NCBI GenBank assembly: GCA_002049455.2 | Contig: KV918868.1 | Coordinates: 1-64,000, forward strand | Origin: Porphyra umbilicalis | Taxonomy: Eukaryota; Rhodophyta; Bangiophyceae; Bangiales; Bangiaceae | Length of the DNA: 64,000 nucleotides | Direction: 5' to 3' | Part shown: one piece after another, positions 1-11,635 of the stretch | Numbering within the stretch: the first letter of the stretch is position 1 | Layout of the letters: every line of letters begins with the position of its first letter | Notes under the pieces: generated by a model | The model's input: the letters and a program-made list of their open reading frames with translations, nothing else | The model's database searches: none | Told to the model about the DNA's origin: nothing | Position numbers and translations under genes: made by a program

Positions 1-1152
1 GCCCACGGCCCCCCCCGGGGGTCACCCGCACACTGATGGTCCACCCCCCCCCTCTGCTCACCCCCACCCTCGCGCCCGCCGCTGCCGATGCCGCGGCGGC
101 GGCGGTGGCCTCCCTCAAGAACGTGCGGCGCTCATCCACGGCGACGCGGTAGCCCGCGGCGGCGGCCACCGCCCGGTGCGCGCGGCCGGCCGAGGGCCCT
201 CCTGAACGCCCGCCGATAGGCGGCGCACGCCCCCCCCTCCGCGTCCGCCGACGCGGTGACAACGACGCGACGCCCGCGCCGTATGGCGCGGTCGAGCTCC
301 ACCCACCCCCCCGCCAGTTGGGGAAGGTCACCACCCCAAACGCGGGCGCGGCCACGTCGACGGCGGTGGCCCGCAGCGGCAGCGCCGAGCCGTCGGCGAC
401 CGCCGTGGCGGCGTGGCACCCGTACGCAGGACGCTTCCCGCGACTGCTCCGATGAAGCTCGCCACCATCACCACCATTCATGGCACAGCAGCAGAACCAC
501 AGCCCGTCCGAGATCAGCCACAGCCCCACGCAAGCGACACCCCTCCATGGCGTGCCGTGCGACCACCATCCTCCCCTCCCCGCGGCTCCCACATGTGGTC
601 GACGTACGCTCAAACGCTCGCGCCCGTGCCCAGGCCGCCCCAACCGCCGCCCCATGCCGTTGAAGCGCGACCTCACAGCTCGCAGCCCGGCTTGTTGCGG
701 GAACGGACGTGACCGCGGAGACCGCCACGCATTCAGCGCCGGCACGACCCCCCGTTTGAAACTCAAAACGGACACCCCCCACAGAGCCCCCAGAGCCCGG
801 ATTTAGCCAACTACCGCGGACTTGTGACGTCATGGCTGTTCGTGGCCGCTTCCACCTGCCCCCACGACCCCGTAAACACCGCATCTGCCCTCACGTACCT
901 TTTGAACGACGATCTGCTCCCGCGGTCCGTACGGACGATGAAGATGTCGCCACCTTGAGCAAACTCGTACGATGGTCGGGCGGAGCTATGCGCTTCTGTC
1001 CATCGTCAAGCGACAAACGGGGGACGTCGCTGGACAACGTAGGACGCAAAAAAGGCCCGCCCGGGACGGTTTTGGTCGAGTACTCCCGCAACGTGCACTG
1101 GAAAAGGCAACTTACTTTTCAACGTGCGGGTGTGTGTAGTACCCTGTACTAG
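1..1152. other. Left-edge GC-rich DNA, no gene recognised
   Basis: No open frame here gives a protein I recognise. On the minus strand between about 60 and 420 there are short stretches with protein-like composition (for example DRAIRRGRRVVVTASAD), but they lie in different frames and stop quickly. They could be the end of a gene lying left of the window or simply random open frames in GC-rich DNA. From 800 to 1150 composition becomes less GC-rich and nothing coding is visible. Confidence 0.3.
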
Positions 1153-1155
1153 TTA

Positions 1156-2409
1156 CAGGCACGTGTGTGCAATACCCTGGCCTTAAGGGCGGTAGCGCGC
1201 TCGGCGACGCATCGACACCGGGCACGCCGGCCGGCTCCATAGCCGCGACCGCGCACGGGGTCACGTACAGCCACGCTGCCGTGGCGGGGAGAACGTGGGA
1301 CTGGGAAAGGGGTTCCGCCGCCGCCACCGCAGTGGCGGCGGCCCGCCGGCGTCGCGCGACGCCCACAGGAGGGGCCGTCACTCCGCCGCGCAGCGCACCT
1401 GCGCACGGCGGGCAGGGCGGCCGACACGGCGCACGGGCGGGCGGGTGACACTGATCGCCGCGCGACGGGGCGCCTCTACCCCCGCCGCTAGATGGCGTCA
1501 GCAACCGCCGACGCGCCGCCGCAACAGAAGACGGCGCGCAGGCACGATCACCCGCGGGTCATCGTGGGCGCGTCGAACCCCGGAAGTCGCTGCGCGCGGT
1601 CGCCGCGCGCGACTGGGGGCGGTGGGATGGGGCAGAGGGGCAGACACCGTCCGGGCCCTGTGACCCTTGTGGCAGGACAGTCCTTCTCAGCCACATAACT
1701 CTATTCGCTTTTTCCCTGGCCTTTAGGACAGGGTGCTCTCAAAGTGTAGTGATGCACACATATACTTAGACCACGGGACTTGCTCTCCGTTTCAGAGGTG
1801 GCAGTCTGCATTCGTGTCCTCAGGGATCTGAGAGCGTGTCAGCGTTGGAAGGGTCGCGATGACGCTAAAAGCGAATAGAGTTAAGTGGCTGAGAAGGACT
1901 GTCCTGCCACAGGGGTCACAGGGCGCCTGCCCCCCTACCCCGCCGCCCCGAGTTGCGCGCGGCGACCGCGCGCGGCGACTTCCGGGGTTCGACCCGCCCA
2001 CGATGACCCGCGGGTGATCGTGCCTGCGGGCCAGCTTCTGTAGCGGCGGCTCGTCGGCAATTTCTGACGCCATCGAGCGGCGCGGTTGGTGGCGCTCCGT
2101 CGCGCGGCGGTCGGTCCCACCCGCCCGCCCGTGCGCCGTGTCGGCCGCCCCGCCCACCGTGTGCAGGTGCGCTGCGCAGCGGAGTGACGGCCCCTCTGGT
2201 GGGTGTCGCGCGACGCCGGCGGGCCGCCGCCGCTGTCGTGGCGGCGGCGGCACTCCTTTCCCCGCCCCGCGCGCCCCCCGCCACGGCAACGTGGCTGTAT
2301 GTGCCCCCGTGCGCGCTCGCAGCCATGGGGCGGGCCGGCATGCCCCGTGTCGATGCGTCGCCGAGCGCGCCACCGCCCTGAAGGCCAGGGTATTGCACGC
2401 ACGTGCCTG
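1156..2409. repeat. Long inverted repeat (arms about 0.55 kb)
   Basis: Sequence 1156-1709 recurs in inverted orientation at 1870-2409 with scattered mismatches. The outer ends read GGCACGTGTGTGCAATACCC on one side and the near-identical reverse complement on the other; the inner ends meet at CTATTCGCT / AGCGAATAG. Both arms contain CCCTGGCCTTNAGGGCGG near their outer end. The spacer 1710-1869 belongs to a second repeat unit (see 1714-4078). The opposite-strand open frames in both arms are mirror images and are not genes. Confidence 0.85.
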
Positions 2410-2448
2410 GAATTAGCGTCATCGCAACCCTTCCAACGCTGACACTAG

Positions 2449-2698
2449 TGTCTATTCCCCTGATCTTGAGGATCAATTGATCCTACTTACGCGAAAAAAA
2501 GGAATCTTTCTTCCTTGCCGTGCACGTTTTTGTGCCCTCAGGTGCCCTTGAACAGTCCGACGGGTAAGACGGGCACGCTGCGTTCGCCTGTATCGAAAAA
2601 AAACAGAACGGACGTCAGGAAGGTTCTTTTTTGAGGTGCCTCATATGAGGATCAATTGATCCTCAGAGGATCAAATGATCCCCTCAGGGGAATAGACA
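2449..2698. mobile_element. 250-bp MITE with CTAG target duplication
   Basis: The ends are perfect inverted repeats TGTCTATTCCCCTGA and TCAGGGGAATAGACA. Just inside are imperfect palindromes around GGATCAATTGATCC. The element is flanked on both sides by CTAG (2445-2448 and 2699-2702), a 4-bp target duplication. It has no coding capacity. It inserted across the left boundary of the hAT-type element, so it is the younger insertion. Confidence 0.85.
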
Positions 2699-2699
2699 C

Positions 2700-3948
2700 T
2701 AGGGTTGCCCAACTGGTTTATCATAATTGGTTAAAACTGGTTTACATTGGGTTAAAATCGGACATCGCTTGTGAACTGGTTTTGGATGCGAAATATTGGT
2801 CGAACTGGTTTTTTAAGTACGAGAGCGTTGCTGTCCTGTGACCGGAATTTCCTGCGTTCCTTGTCTTTAAGTGCGGGACCCGATCCAACTTGAGGACCTG
2901 TGCACGACCTGAACCGACGACTGGTGTCTTCGTCTCTCACACATCGCACACGAGTCGTGTAACTACATACCGCACACGAGTCGTGTAACGAGAGGTATAA
3001 CCTGAGGTATAACCACACCGCACACAAGTCGTGCAACCACACCGCACACATGTCGTGCAATCACACCACTCACGCCCGCACAGGAAAGGGACGGTCACGT
3101 ACGCAACACGCAACCACCCGGGAAGAGTGAAGGTCCATGTACCTAGCATGTATGTACCTAGCAGCCTCGAGTAGATCTGGGAAAGAAAAGCAACGACGAG
3201 GACCATTGCACACGCCAAAAATACATCATGCACAAAGAAGCAGAAGAGAAGGAAACGCCGTGCAGAGGAGACAGATGCTCGTGTCAGACGTGCTGTGCGC
3301 AAACACAGAACGCACGCACACTGCTCTGCTCAGTAAATGACTCTACTGACTCTCCCACTGACTCCTCTGACTTTCCAACTGACTCCACTGACTCCATTGA
3401 CTCTGCAACTGACTCCACTGACTCTCCGACTGACTCCACTGACCATCATACATACTGGCAGTTCGACTGACGTCCACATTTTCACCTACAGACATATCAT
3501 TCACAGATACACACCAGCATCTCCCCGTGTATCACACCATGTGGGTCGACATGAGGACGAGGGAAGATGTCACTGCCCAAAGCGGTGCAGTAGACGGATG
3601 CCTGGGACAAGTCCAAGGCCAGCGTTGGTGCAGCACATGGCACCAAGGCGCCAACCGACGACAGAGCGTTCGGCGGGTGGGCGAGGAGGGAGGTAGAACT
3701 GCAACGGGCTCGCAAGGTGTGGCACTGAGAGCGACAGAGACAACGGAACATGACAGGGGGGGGGGGAGGAGTGTGGTGCAAGGGTCGGCAGGGACTGGGA
3801 GACCGGATCGTCCTCGCCCGGGATGAGCCCAGTCTCATGTGTGGCTGGCGCTCGGCCGTGGTCCACCAACTAGTTTAAAAACTGGTTATTGGCCACCGAA
3901 CACATTGGATGAACTGGTTCGGCCCCGCGAACCAATTGGGCAACCCTA
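2700..3948. mobile_element. Non-autonomous hAT-type element, 1.25 kb
   Basis: The ends are TAGGGTTGCCCAACTGG and its inverted counterpart CCAATTGGGCAACCCTA. The flanks are the 8-bp direct repeat GCTGACAC (2438-2445 and 3949-3956), and an 8-bp duplication with TAGGG-type termini is characteristic of the hAT superfamily. There is no transposase frame. The interior carries short arrays: variants of CGCACACGAGTCGTGTAAC at about 2938-3062 and a CTGACTC-rich minisatellite at 3337-3447. AACTGGTT motifs are repeated near both ends, like subterminal transposase-binding repeats. Confidence 0.85.
3337..3447 (+). repeat. CTGACTC minisatellite inside the hAT element
   Basis: About ten degenerate copies of an 8-12-bp unit (ACTGACTC with CCA, TTC or CCT spacers) follow each other. 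In one frame this reads as a Thr-Asp-Ser repeat, but no start, stop or conserved protein supports translation. It is probably a simple tandem expansion within the element. Confidence 0.7.
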
Positions 3949-4078
3949 GCTGACACGCCCTCAGATCCCTGAGGACACGAATGCAGACTGCCACCTCTGA
4001 AACGGAGATCAAGTCCCGTTATCTAAATATATGTGTGCATCACTACACTTTGAGAGCACCCTGTCCTAAAGGCCAGGG

Positions 4079-6066
4079 AAAGTCCAGAGAATTTCACTTC
4101 AAGGACCGATGCCAAGCGTTTGCAGTTGTGTCTTGAGCTGATGCGGTGTCCTGAACTCGAATCAAATGGTTGCGCAAAGAACACTGGCAACGAGTCTGCT
4201 CTTACAGTCACCGGGGACACTGCGCGGGCAGCGCCTGAGCGGACCACCATGCGCAAGCAGAGGCCATCGCAACGTAGACCTTGTGCAAGGCCCCACCAGT
4301 CAGATCATACTGACAGTCTCTGGGAAGGAGGGGGGTGGACCACACCGGGATCGACTGCTTCTTTACAGAAGACCCATGTGCCGCGCCATCCAGGCGGAAC
4401 AGAGGGACGTGAGGGGCTCCCCACGCCAACACCGCCGAGTCGCCGTCCTTGATCCTTGACCAGCCGGTCCGGAGCCGAAAATGCCGCGGCCTTTGCGGCA
4501 CTCCTGGGACCCCAATATCGAGTGGGCGACCGACGCCTGCGACCTCAATGGACGCGAACGAAACGGCGACGAGCAACGTGGAAGGCTGCCGCGTCCGACA
4601 GTGGCTGGGGCGGCCCGGCTGAGGGAGCGTCTGGAAGCGTGTGGTCCCCACGCGCGCGCGCAATGGACGATCTGCGCCAGATATGATTGGCCTGAAGCGA
4701 TCGCTGGCGGCCCTTTCGACGGTCAGCGCCGACAGCCGCGGCAGGCGGACCATTGGTTTGGGGTTGTCCGGGGAAGAAACCAGCCACGAGTTGCTTGCCT
4801 CGCGTGACGCGGGCAACAGCCAAGCCGGCTGCCGGTCACTCAGATTGACAGGCGACTGGCAGCCCCCTCGGCGCCTGGCCGACTGTTACCCGCCGCGATG
4901 ACCCGTTTTTTCCCTTCCACCACCACCGCCGAGAGGCCGATGGGCAGTCATTGGCTCGCTACGCCACAATTGCACCGTCCCGTCCCTTGCGCAGGTCATG
5001 AAAGGACACCGTCGTCTGGGCACGACACAGCAGGGACCCAGCTGGCCCTCTACCGGCCCCTGTGTGTGACGCGTGCCAGCACTGGGGGGAGGTCGACCCG
5101 CGCGAGCCTGAGCCTCCGGTGCTTGCAGTCCGACGGTAGTCGCAATTTAGACGGATGACACTGGCCGTGCGGGCGCGTCCAGCGCAGGTAGGTGGGCTGG
5201 CGGCTCGGCGCCGCGTGGCGGCCCCCCGTGGACCCCACCACCGCCGCCGGACACGAGGTGATGGCGCGGTCCGGCTAGCGTGTGCAGCGCTGTGTTCGCG
5301 CTGCCCCCCAAACGCACAGCGCATCAGTCCCCGACGCCCGCTGCCAGCGCGTGGGCGCCCAAGCACCGTCTGGGCACTATCGTGTCGAGCGCATGACAGT
5401 GGAGGTGGCCGGCTTGAGGCCGTCTGCGGGGGGGGAGAGGAGGGAGGGGGGAGCGCCCGCCACGAGTCGACCCCCACTGGGGGACAGGGAGTGCGGCCAC
5501 CGCACACGCCCACGCCCGCCTGACTGTACGCGTGCGGGGGGGTTACGCCGCTGCCGTGTCTGCCGAACGACAGGCCCACGGCACACGCAGCGGGGGGCTG
5601 TCCACGGTGCTTTCCTGATGCCACGGGGCCCAGTGTCCGGGCTACCACTCAACCGCGGCGGCAGTGCGTGCGTGAGCGGCCGGGCGCCGTTACATAACAT
5701 TGGGTGGCCTCGTTGTACTGGTTGCGGCTTGCGACCCGCACCTCATCGCCGCCAACGCGCTCTTCTGTCGGCCACGTGCACGAGCCACTCGCCGCCTTGG
5801 GGGTGCACCGAGCTATATACGGCCATCGGGGCCCACCCACCCTCCACCATCGTTGGCCATTGTGACCAGGACAGCGGCCACATCGCCCCACTTGCCCCTT
5901 CATCCCGAACATCCCCGCCATCCCTGTTCGCGCCCGTCACTCCACGCCATCGTCGCACCCCCTCTTGCTCGGTCTTCGCCCGGGCCTGCGGCTCAATCGT
6001 GGTCGTTTCGGGCTCTGTAGTCGGGCCACGCTCTTCCGGGCCCCCTTTTCGATCCCCCCTGTCGCC
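4079..6066. other. Intergenic, no gene recognised
   Basis: Several opposite-strand open frames overlap here. The longest minus-strand frame, 4208-4816 (202 codons), lacks low complexity and has mixed composition, but I recognise no domain in it and its start lies in unremarkable sequence. It may be a decayed transposon gene. The last 150 bases before 6067 are a plausible promoter and 5' leader for the HAD gene, being T/C-rich on the plus strand. Confidence 0.4.
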
Positions 6067-6852
6067 ATGGCCTGTGTAGACGCAGCCACGGCGGTGCCCG
6101 TCTCTGACTCGCCCCTCCTGACCAAGGTCGAGCCAAGACACGCCCCCCAGTACGCCGCCCATGTTGCTCCCCCCGCACCCCCACCTGCGTGCGACCCCAC
6201 GGGCAACCCCACGTGTGCCAAGGAGCGGACAACGTTCCTGGTCGACTTTGACGATTGCCTTTTCCCCACCTCGGCGCTGGCATCGGGCGCCGGCGGCGTC
6301 CTGAACTCCCTGCGCCTCGGCGCGGCGCCAGCGGTGCTGCCACCTGGCTTGGCCGCTGCCCTGGCCTCCCTGGACGTTGCTGCGGTGCGGGCGCTGACGC
6401 ATTCGGTCGCTGCCGCCCGCGAGGGCGCCGTGGTCATTGTCACCAACTCGGCGCTCGGGTGGGTCAATGCCGCGACCACCGCCTTGATGCCACGCCTGGC
6501 CGAGTACATTGCCGCCGCCCGCATCCCGGTCGTGTCGGCCCGCCACGCTTATGGCGCGCACTTCCCAAAGGACGTTGGCAGGTGGAAGGTGCACGCCTTT
6601 CACGACCAGCTGAGGAGGCTGTACCCGTCGTGGCGGGGCGCCAACGTGCTCGCGCTCGGAGATGGGATGGCGGACCTCACCTCCGCCACCGACGCGTGCG
6701 CGTCGATGAGCAACTGCTACGTGAAGGGCGTCAAGTTTTTGGGCGCACCCTCCGTGGCGCAGCTGGACCGGCAGCTCGGCGTGTTTGTCGAGAACCTGCC
6801 GGTGCTCGTTGACTACGCCGCGTCGTTCCGGGTTTGCATGGCCGCATCGTGA
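6067..6852 (+). CDS. HAD-superfamily hydrolase-like protein
   Basis: This 261-residue single-exon protein carries the four HAD motifs in order. The nucleophile motif VDFDDCLFPT has Asp60 and Asp62 in the DxD positions. Motif II is VIVTNSALGW (Thr about 126), motif III has lysines in FPKDVGRWK, and motif IV is GDGMADL, where the acidic residue binds Mg2+. The family transfers phosphoryl groups from small molecules or proteins; the substrate cannot be deduced. DxD with a following Leu-Phe-Pro-Thr resembles algal and oomycete proteins of unknown role. I chose the Met at 6067 (CGCCATGG context) because the 34 codons upstream from 5965 look like untranslated leader in GC-rich DNA. There is no signal peptide or membrane segment. 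Residues 1-55 are Ala/Pro-rich and may be a linker or organelle leader. Confidence 0.8.
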   Translation: MACVDAATAVPVSDSPLLTKVEPRHAPQYAAHVAPPAPPPACDPTGNPTCAKERTTFLVDFDDCLFPTSALASGAGGVLNSLRLGAAPAVLPPGLAAALASLDVAAVRALTHSVAAAREGAVVIVTNSALGWVNAATTALMPRLAEYIAAARIPVVSARHAYGAHFPKDVGRWKVHAFHDQLRRLYPSWRGANVLALGDGMADLTSATDACASMSNCYVKGVKFLGAPSVAQLDRQLGVFVENLPVLVDYAASFRVCMAAS

Positions 6853-8765
6853 GACTGGCCATGTACCAATATATTTCCTCTGTTTTTTTGGTTCTCATTT
6901 TGGTGTTGTTTGGCTTCTTTCTTCTTGGTTTGTTCATTGGTGGACGACGCCTCTGTACAGGCTTTCGTCGGTATAGGACTCCCCCCCCTTCCCCCTCCCG
7001 TACGATAAAAACATACTGGTGCCGTTCATCAACAACATCGAAACACGTGTAGCTGGTTGTCAGATCGAACAACGCCAACGCCCATATCGGCAAGGCCACC
7101 TGTGCAATCGAATGTGTCTGAGCAACGAAGAGTACAAGAGTGGAAAGAGAACAGTCCGTCTGTTTGCAACCAACAGACGTTGAAGCCAACGTCCGAACCG
7201 TGTACGGTGAGGTCCTGTTGATGGCCGTCTGCTGCGCGTCCCCTTTTTGCGCTGACCGTGCCACTTTATTCGTCTCATTGTTTAGCGACGCAAGGCCATG
7301 CCGCGAAACGTCAGCGTTGGGGAAAGAGGTGACGCAAACAACGGCCGACCAAATCGTACACGAGAAGGGCCGTCTGAATCGCCAACACATAGCGACCCCG
7401 AAAGGGCGAGGAAAGCCCGCAAAGCAGGGCGAGGACAGGAGACGAAGAAGCAGGCGACCAGAATGTGGTTAGTTCTGACGTGGCCCTCGCGGATGTCGCA
7501 GTCTGCTGCTGCAAAGGGACACCATCTCAGACCTTCAGCAGGAGCCACTGGGAGGGACGAATCAAAAATGCAAAGCAAACACCACGGTCGTGTTGGTTGG
7601 CGAAGCAAGCACACCCGGGAGCCACTGACCACGGGCCGCCCCACCGCGCACGCGACAGACAAAGCCCTCGGCAGAGCGCGCGCCCCACCCCGCACCGCCC
7701 CGTTTCGAAGCGCATGGCACGCGCCGGCACGCCCCTGCGCGCGCCGCTGTACGCGCGACCGCTGCAGCCGCAACGCGGCGCGCCAGCGGCAGGGCGGCAC
7801 CACGTGCGGGCAACGCACCGCCACCGCTGCCGTCACCGTCGCCGCCGCCACCGCCGCAACGACCGCGTAGTGGTGACCGCGGCCGGACGGGGAAGGTTAC
7901 CTCGGCGGCGGCGGCGGCAGACACCAGCGCTCACCGCGCCCGTCGTGCGCATCACGCGCCACCGAGCGGCCGTGCGCCGCGCCAGAAGCGTCGCGGCAAA
8001 GGTGAGAGGGGTGGGCGGCGCCCCAGCCACCGACAGACGCACCACGAGGCCGCCGCTGCAGCCGACGGGCCGGCGCGGGGCTGCCGTGTGGAGCGCGGGG
8101 AGCGGCGGCCGCGGCGGGCGGCGCGGTGCGAGGGGGAACGTCGCCGCCCCGGGGAGTTCGACACAGGAATCGCCGCCGCAGTGTCCCCGGCAGTCGCCGC
8201 CCGGGGCGGTTGGAGCGCTCCGGGCCCCCCCCCCGCCGCTGCGCCATCCCCTGCAGTGTGGGCAAAGCGGCCTGTGCGGGCCGCGCGAGAGGGAGACAGA
8301 CCGCAACGACACGGGTGTGACCGCGGCTTGTCAGGGCCCACGGGTGGCTTGACGTGGGCTCTCGGCCCATGGAGGAGAGGCGTCGGTGGCGCGTCAGCGG
8401 CAACGATGAGACGCCGCGTGCCGCGTCATTTCGACGGGGCACGTCAGAGACAGAGGGCACATACGTGGCTTGCCACGGAACAACGTCAGCTACCAGCAAT
8501 GTATGCAGACAACTAAAATCGTAACTACTGTACTCTCAGAGGCAAAAACCTGATGACCCCAGGTGGTTTCCCGTGGAGGCGCCGTACGCTTGCCACGCGG
8601 GATGAGGTCGTGGAAGAAGATATGGTGATTTTCTGTTCCTCGTACTACAGATCTGTGAAATTCCAGAGATTTTCTCCGATGCTGAAGTGTGATTCCAGAC
8701 AAAAGTCTATGTCGGCCTGAACTGTAGGGTTTATTTAGAAAATGGGGCGATTCCATTGGTCCACG
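6853..8765. other. Intergenic, no gene recognised
   Basis: The first 200 bases are T-rich (3' UTR-like) after the HAD stop. From 7600 to 8350 the DNA is very GC-rich and is open in nearly all frames on both strands, which is a composition effect. No conserved motif or splice-linked coding segment was found. Confidence 0.45.
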
Positions 8766-8986
8766 TATTGCTGTCTTGTGAATTTTGGCCCACTCGAACA
8801 GGAACAGGACTGGGGACAAACGTGATCTGATTGGTACACGTCATTTTTCTGTCGCGCCCATTGGCCGAGGCGGCTGTTTCTGCCGTTCTCGTTCTTGTTC
8901 GCATGGGCCGAAATTCGGCAAACAACAGTACGCTGCACGATCATTGCAACCGCTCTGCTGCCGCCATTTTCTTGAGATCAGTAATT
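8766..8986. mobile_element. Small TIR element, same family as 58328-58778
   Basis: The right end, read on the minus strand (ATTACTGATCTCAAGAAAAT then GGCGGCAGCAGAG), matches the left end of the 58328 element for about 60 bp, including GGTTGCAATNAT and CAGCGTAC. The left end (TATTGCTGTCTTGTG) is a more diverged version of the same terminus. It has no coding potential, and no clear target duplication is seen, so exact ends are uncertain. Confidence 0.55.
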
Positions 8987-10084
8987 TATGGCCGATGTGA
9001 ACCAGAACTGAAGGGGCTTCCGACCCCTCTCCACACCGCGCTTCCTTTGTAAGCGAGAACCAAGCCACAATGTGTGATGTCATCACGATGATGGGCCTTC
9101 CTCTCCCCCTTCCTACTCTTCGCCGCATTCGCGCCTGTGCGCCCACCGTCACCTTCCAACGACCGGCGCCGCTCGCCCCCATGCCCAACTGGAAGCTCTT
9201 GCGCCTGCATTCACGGGCGGCTACTCACTGGCTCGTCAGCCACACCGCTGCCGAGCAGGTCGACGATCCCCGTTCGATGCACCCATAGTTTCACGCACAC
9301 GCGCGGTACCGGGACGACGCAACGGTAGTTCCACGTGCATGCGCGGCATCCGTCGGCGGCGCTCGGGTCGTCTGTGGCGGAGGTGGGGCGGCAACTCACT
9401 TGACTGGGCATCATGCTCCATGCAGTGGCGCGAAGGCGCAGGGAGCCGCAGGCACGCCACTTCCACTGCTTCCCTGCAAATATCCCCACTCGTGGATACA
9501 GGCCGTCCTGATCCATAGCGAATGCCGCTGGTTTTCGCCACCACCGTCGACCTCGATAGGTGTCATGTCAAGGGGGGCCAGCCGCGCCGACGCCCGCGGT
9601 CTACCCGAAGTCGCCGCCGCCCGACGACACGACGGAGAGACGGGCGGCTTCTGCATCGGCTATCGCCGTCCAAGACTTCCCAAACCAACAGCTCAGACGC
9701 GCCGTCAGCAGTGGCGGCGGCCGCGTGCAGACGCTCGGGCGCGTCAAATCCGCAAATAGGCCCCGCTGGCACCACCACCGACATCTGCGGCAACCCCCCT
9801 TCCTCCCCCCCAGAGTGGGCGACAGAGGCTGGGAGCCCACCACCACAACTCTGAAAACTGCAAAGGGAGCTCCGACGTGAGGCATTGGCAAGCGCAAGCC
9901 GCTGTGCGTGTCTCCGCCCTTGTGACCGATCAGGCGGCAGAGACGACGCCGCATCTCCGTTGGCACCACGCCTGACCTGTCTCGTCCATGGCGACGCAGC
10001 GGATCTCGTTGTCTTCGCACTCGAGACATTATATTCAGCCGGCATTATGAAGGGTGCTACTTATTGAGCGCAAAGGGAGGGAGG
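8987..10084. other. Intergenic, no gene recognised
   Basis: Only short overlapping frames occur on both strands. Between 9290 and 9360 two imperfect copies of a CACGCNCACGCGCGG-like motif lie 35 bp apart. Nothing else is interpretable. Confidence 0.4.
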
Positions 10085-11115
10085 ACATCTTGAACTTGCT
10101 TGAATACAAGTGGATACCAGCTGATGCAAACCTCGACTTCTTGTTCGGATCGGGTGCTTTTCGTACAAAGTTTTTGTATGGCTCTTGCACAATGCACGGA
10201 GTGTACCGAATCGTTGCATGAGTTTTGCATGGTGCCGTGCAGATTGATTGTATCTGGTTGCACGACGGTCGTAGAGGCGCTACATGCAGCTCGTTTGGCT
10301 CGTTTCTCGAGAGAGAAGAGTCAAGCTGCGGCATCCAGGGGCAGTGCCCGTCCACAGAGACTGCGCCACAGCAGTTGTAACCCACTTCGCTGCCCATCAG
10401 GGCAGTCTACACGTGGTATACAAGACGTCAAGCATCCAACCCCAGACCACCACCCCCCAACGGAAGTACAGGCGCACCAATGCGATGGGGTGCTTCTCGC
10501 GTCTTTGGAGACGGCAGAGACCAGCTTCCGCTCATCTGAGGGGCGTGAATGTCACCCGTTCGACCTGGGTGGCGTGGGGCTACGATGCTTCCGTTTTTGA
10601 CAGCACGAGTGTCATGGATGCGGGGGGGATGAAGGTGCGGGGAGGGTAGGGTAGTGTAGGTGACTGGGGTGACTATTCACATTGTAGGTGTACTGGTCGG
10701 GAGAATTACCAGCTGTGATGAGCACAGAGAAAAGCAGACACTGCCAGGTGATGCAAGGAATGTCCACTTTGGTGCAAGAGGACTGCACCCGGTGCAAGAT
10801 CTCTGCACGAATCCGCACAGATCTCTTGCAAGCTGCTTGCACGAAAGCAGTGTCTCAGATAACAGAGTCTGGATGCAAGAAACTCGATTGTGGCCGCCAT
10901 CGATGCGCAAAACGACGGACAGGGCTCGTTTTTTATAGACTCACATGCACCTCTTCTGCGGTGCGAACGGTGCCAAAATGGGCTCTGGGCACAGTGTTGT
11001 GCGCCCAGGAGTCCCCCTTTGTACGGCACTTGTACGAGAAAACGGCCCTCAGAGGGTCGGAATTGACACCTCACACCAACCGGTGCAAGCCAGATACAAG
11101 CAAATTCAAGGTCTT
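10085..11115. mobile_element. Possible degenerate TIR element rich in TTGCA motifs
   Basis: CTTGAACTTGCTTG at 10089 is mirrored by CAAGCAAATTCAAG near 11097-11110, giving imperfect inverted ends about 1.0 kb apart. Between them the words TTGCA, TGCAAG and CTTGCA are strongly over-represented on both strands, the pattern expected of subterminal binding repeats. No transposase frame or target duplication was seen. It lies directly upstream of the Lhcr-like gene's promoter region. Confidence 0.35.
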
Positions 11116-11635
11116 CCAGGTACCTGGTTTAAGATCTACTGCTCTGGGCCATCTGCACCAACCACCACAGTTGTGGCGGCAAAGCCGCATCGGTTGGTCC
11201 GGGCTGGTGGCTTGATCTCCGCACGCAGCTCGGGACTCGGAGGCGCGCCCGAGTCGCCGCACGCCCGCCGCAGGATGGGCGGCGGCCCGCCGCCAGTCAG
11301 CAGCGACTCGCTGCACGCGGGCGGCGGGTCGCTCTGTTCCTCTGGGGGGGGCTGTGGAGCTCCAGCGTGGGGGGGTGATGCGGGGATTGCCCAGGAGGGG
11401 CACTCCCCCCGCCGCGTGCCGGTCTGGGCCACTGGATGCTCTGTAGAAGAAGCACAGGGAGCGATCAACTTGCCTCTGGCGCCATCTTGCTTGCATCATC
11501 GTCCCCGCCAAACGCCGCTGCCATCCACACCTTGCCCGCACCTCCGCCCGTCGCCTCATCCCCCACTCCAACCATCTCCACCTTTCCCCCCAGCGCTTTC
11601 TTGTCCTCCGACTCGCCCCCCCCCCAACTTTCACC
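11116..11635. other. Upstream region of the Lhcr-like gene
   Basis: There are no recognisable coding features. The last 120 bases before the ATG are C/T-rich on the plus strand (CCCACTCCAACC, CCTTTCCCCCCAG), like the pyrimidine-rich leaders before several other starts in this window. No confident TATA box is visible. Confidence 0.35.

Larger units (their letters stand above)
1714..4078. mobile_element. Outer element with about 150-bp terminal inverted repeats, carrying nested insertions
   Basis: The left end 1714-1868 starts CCCTGGCCTTTAGGACAGGG. It is found inverted at the right end as 2411-2445 plus 3957-4078, the copy being interrupted by the hAT element and MITE described separately. Removing those insertions rejoins the right-hand copy without a gap. 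A third copy of the 3' half lies at 58070-58172. No transposase frame is present, and no flanking target duplication was identified. Interpretation as a non-autonomous DNA element is inference from the inverted-repeat geometry. Confidence 0.65.

Noticed and set aside
2938-3062. Regularly spaced ACGAGTCGTG-like repeats as a CRISPR array
   Set aside because: Units are degenerate and spacing is short and irregular; the region lies inside a eukaryotic hAT-type element.
5282-6079. 265-codon plus-strand frame upstream of the HAD gene
   Set aside because: It overlaps the HAD gene start in another frame, has no conserved segment and has low-complexity character.
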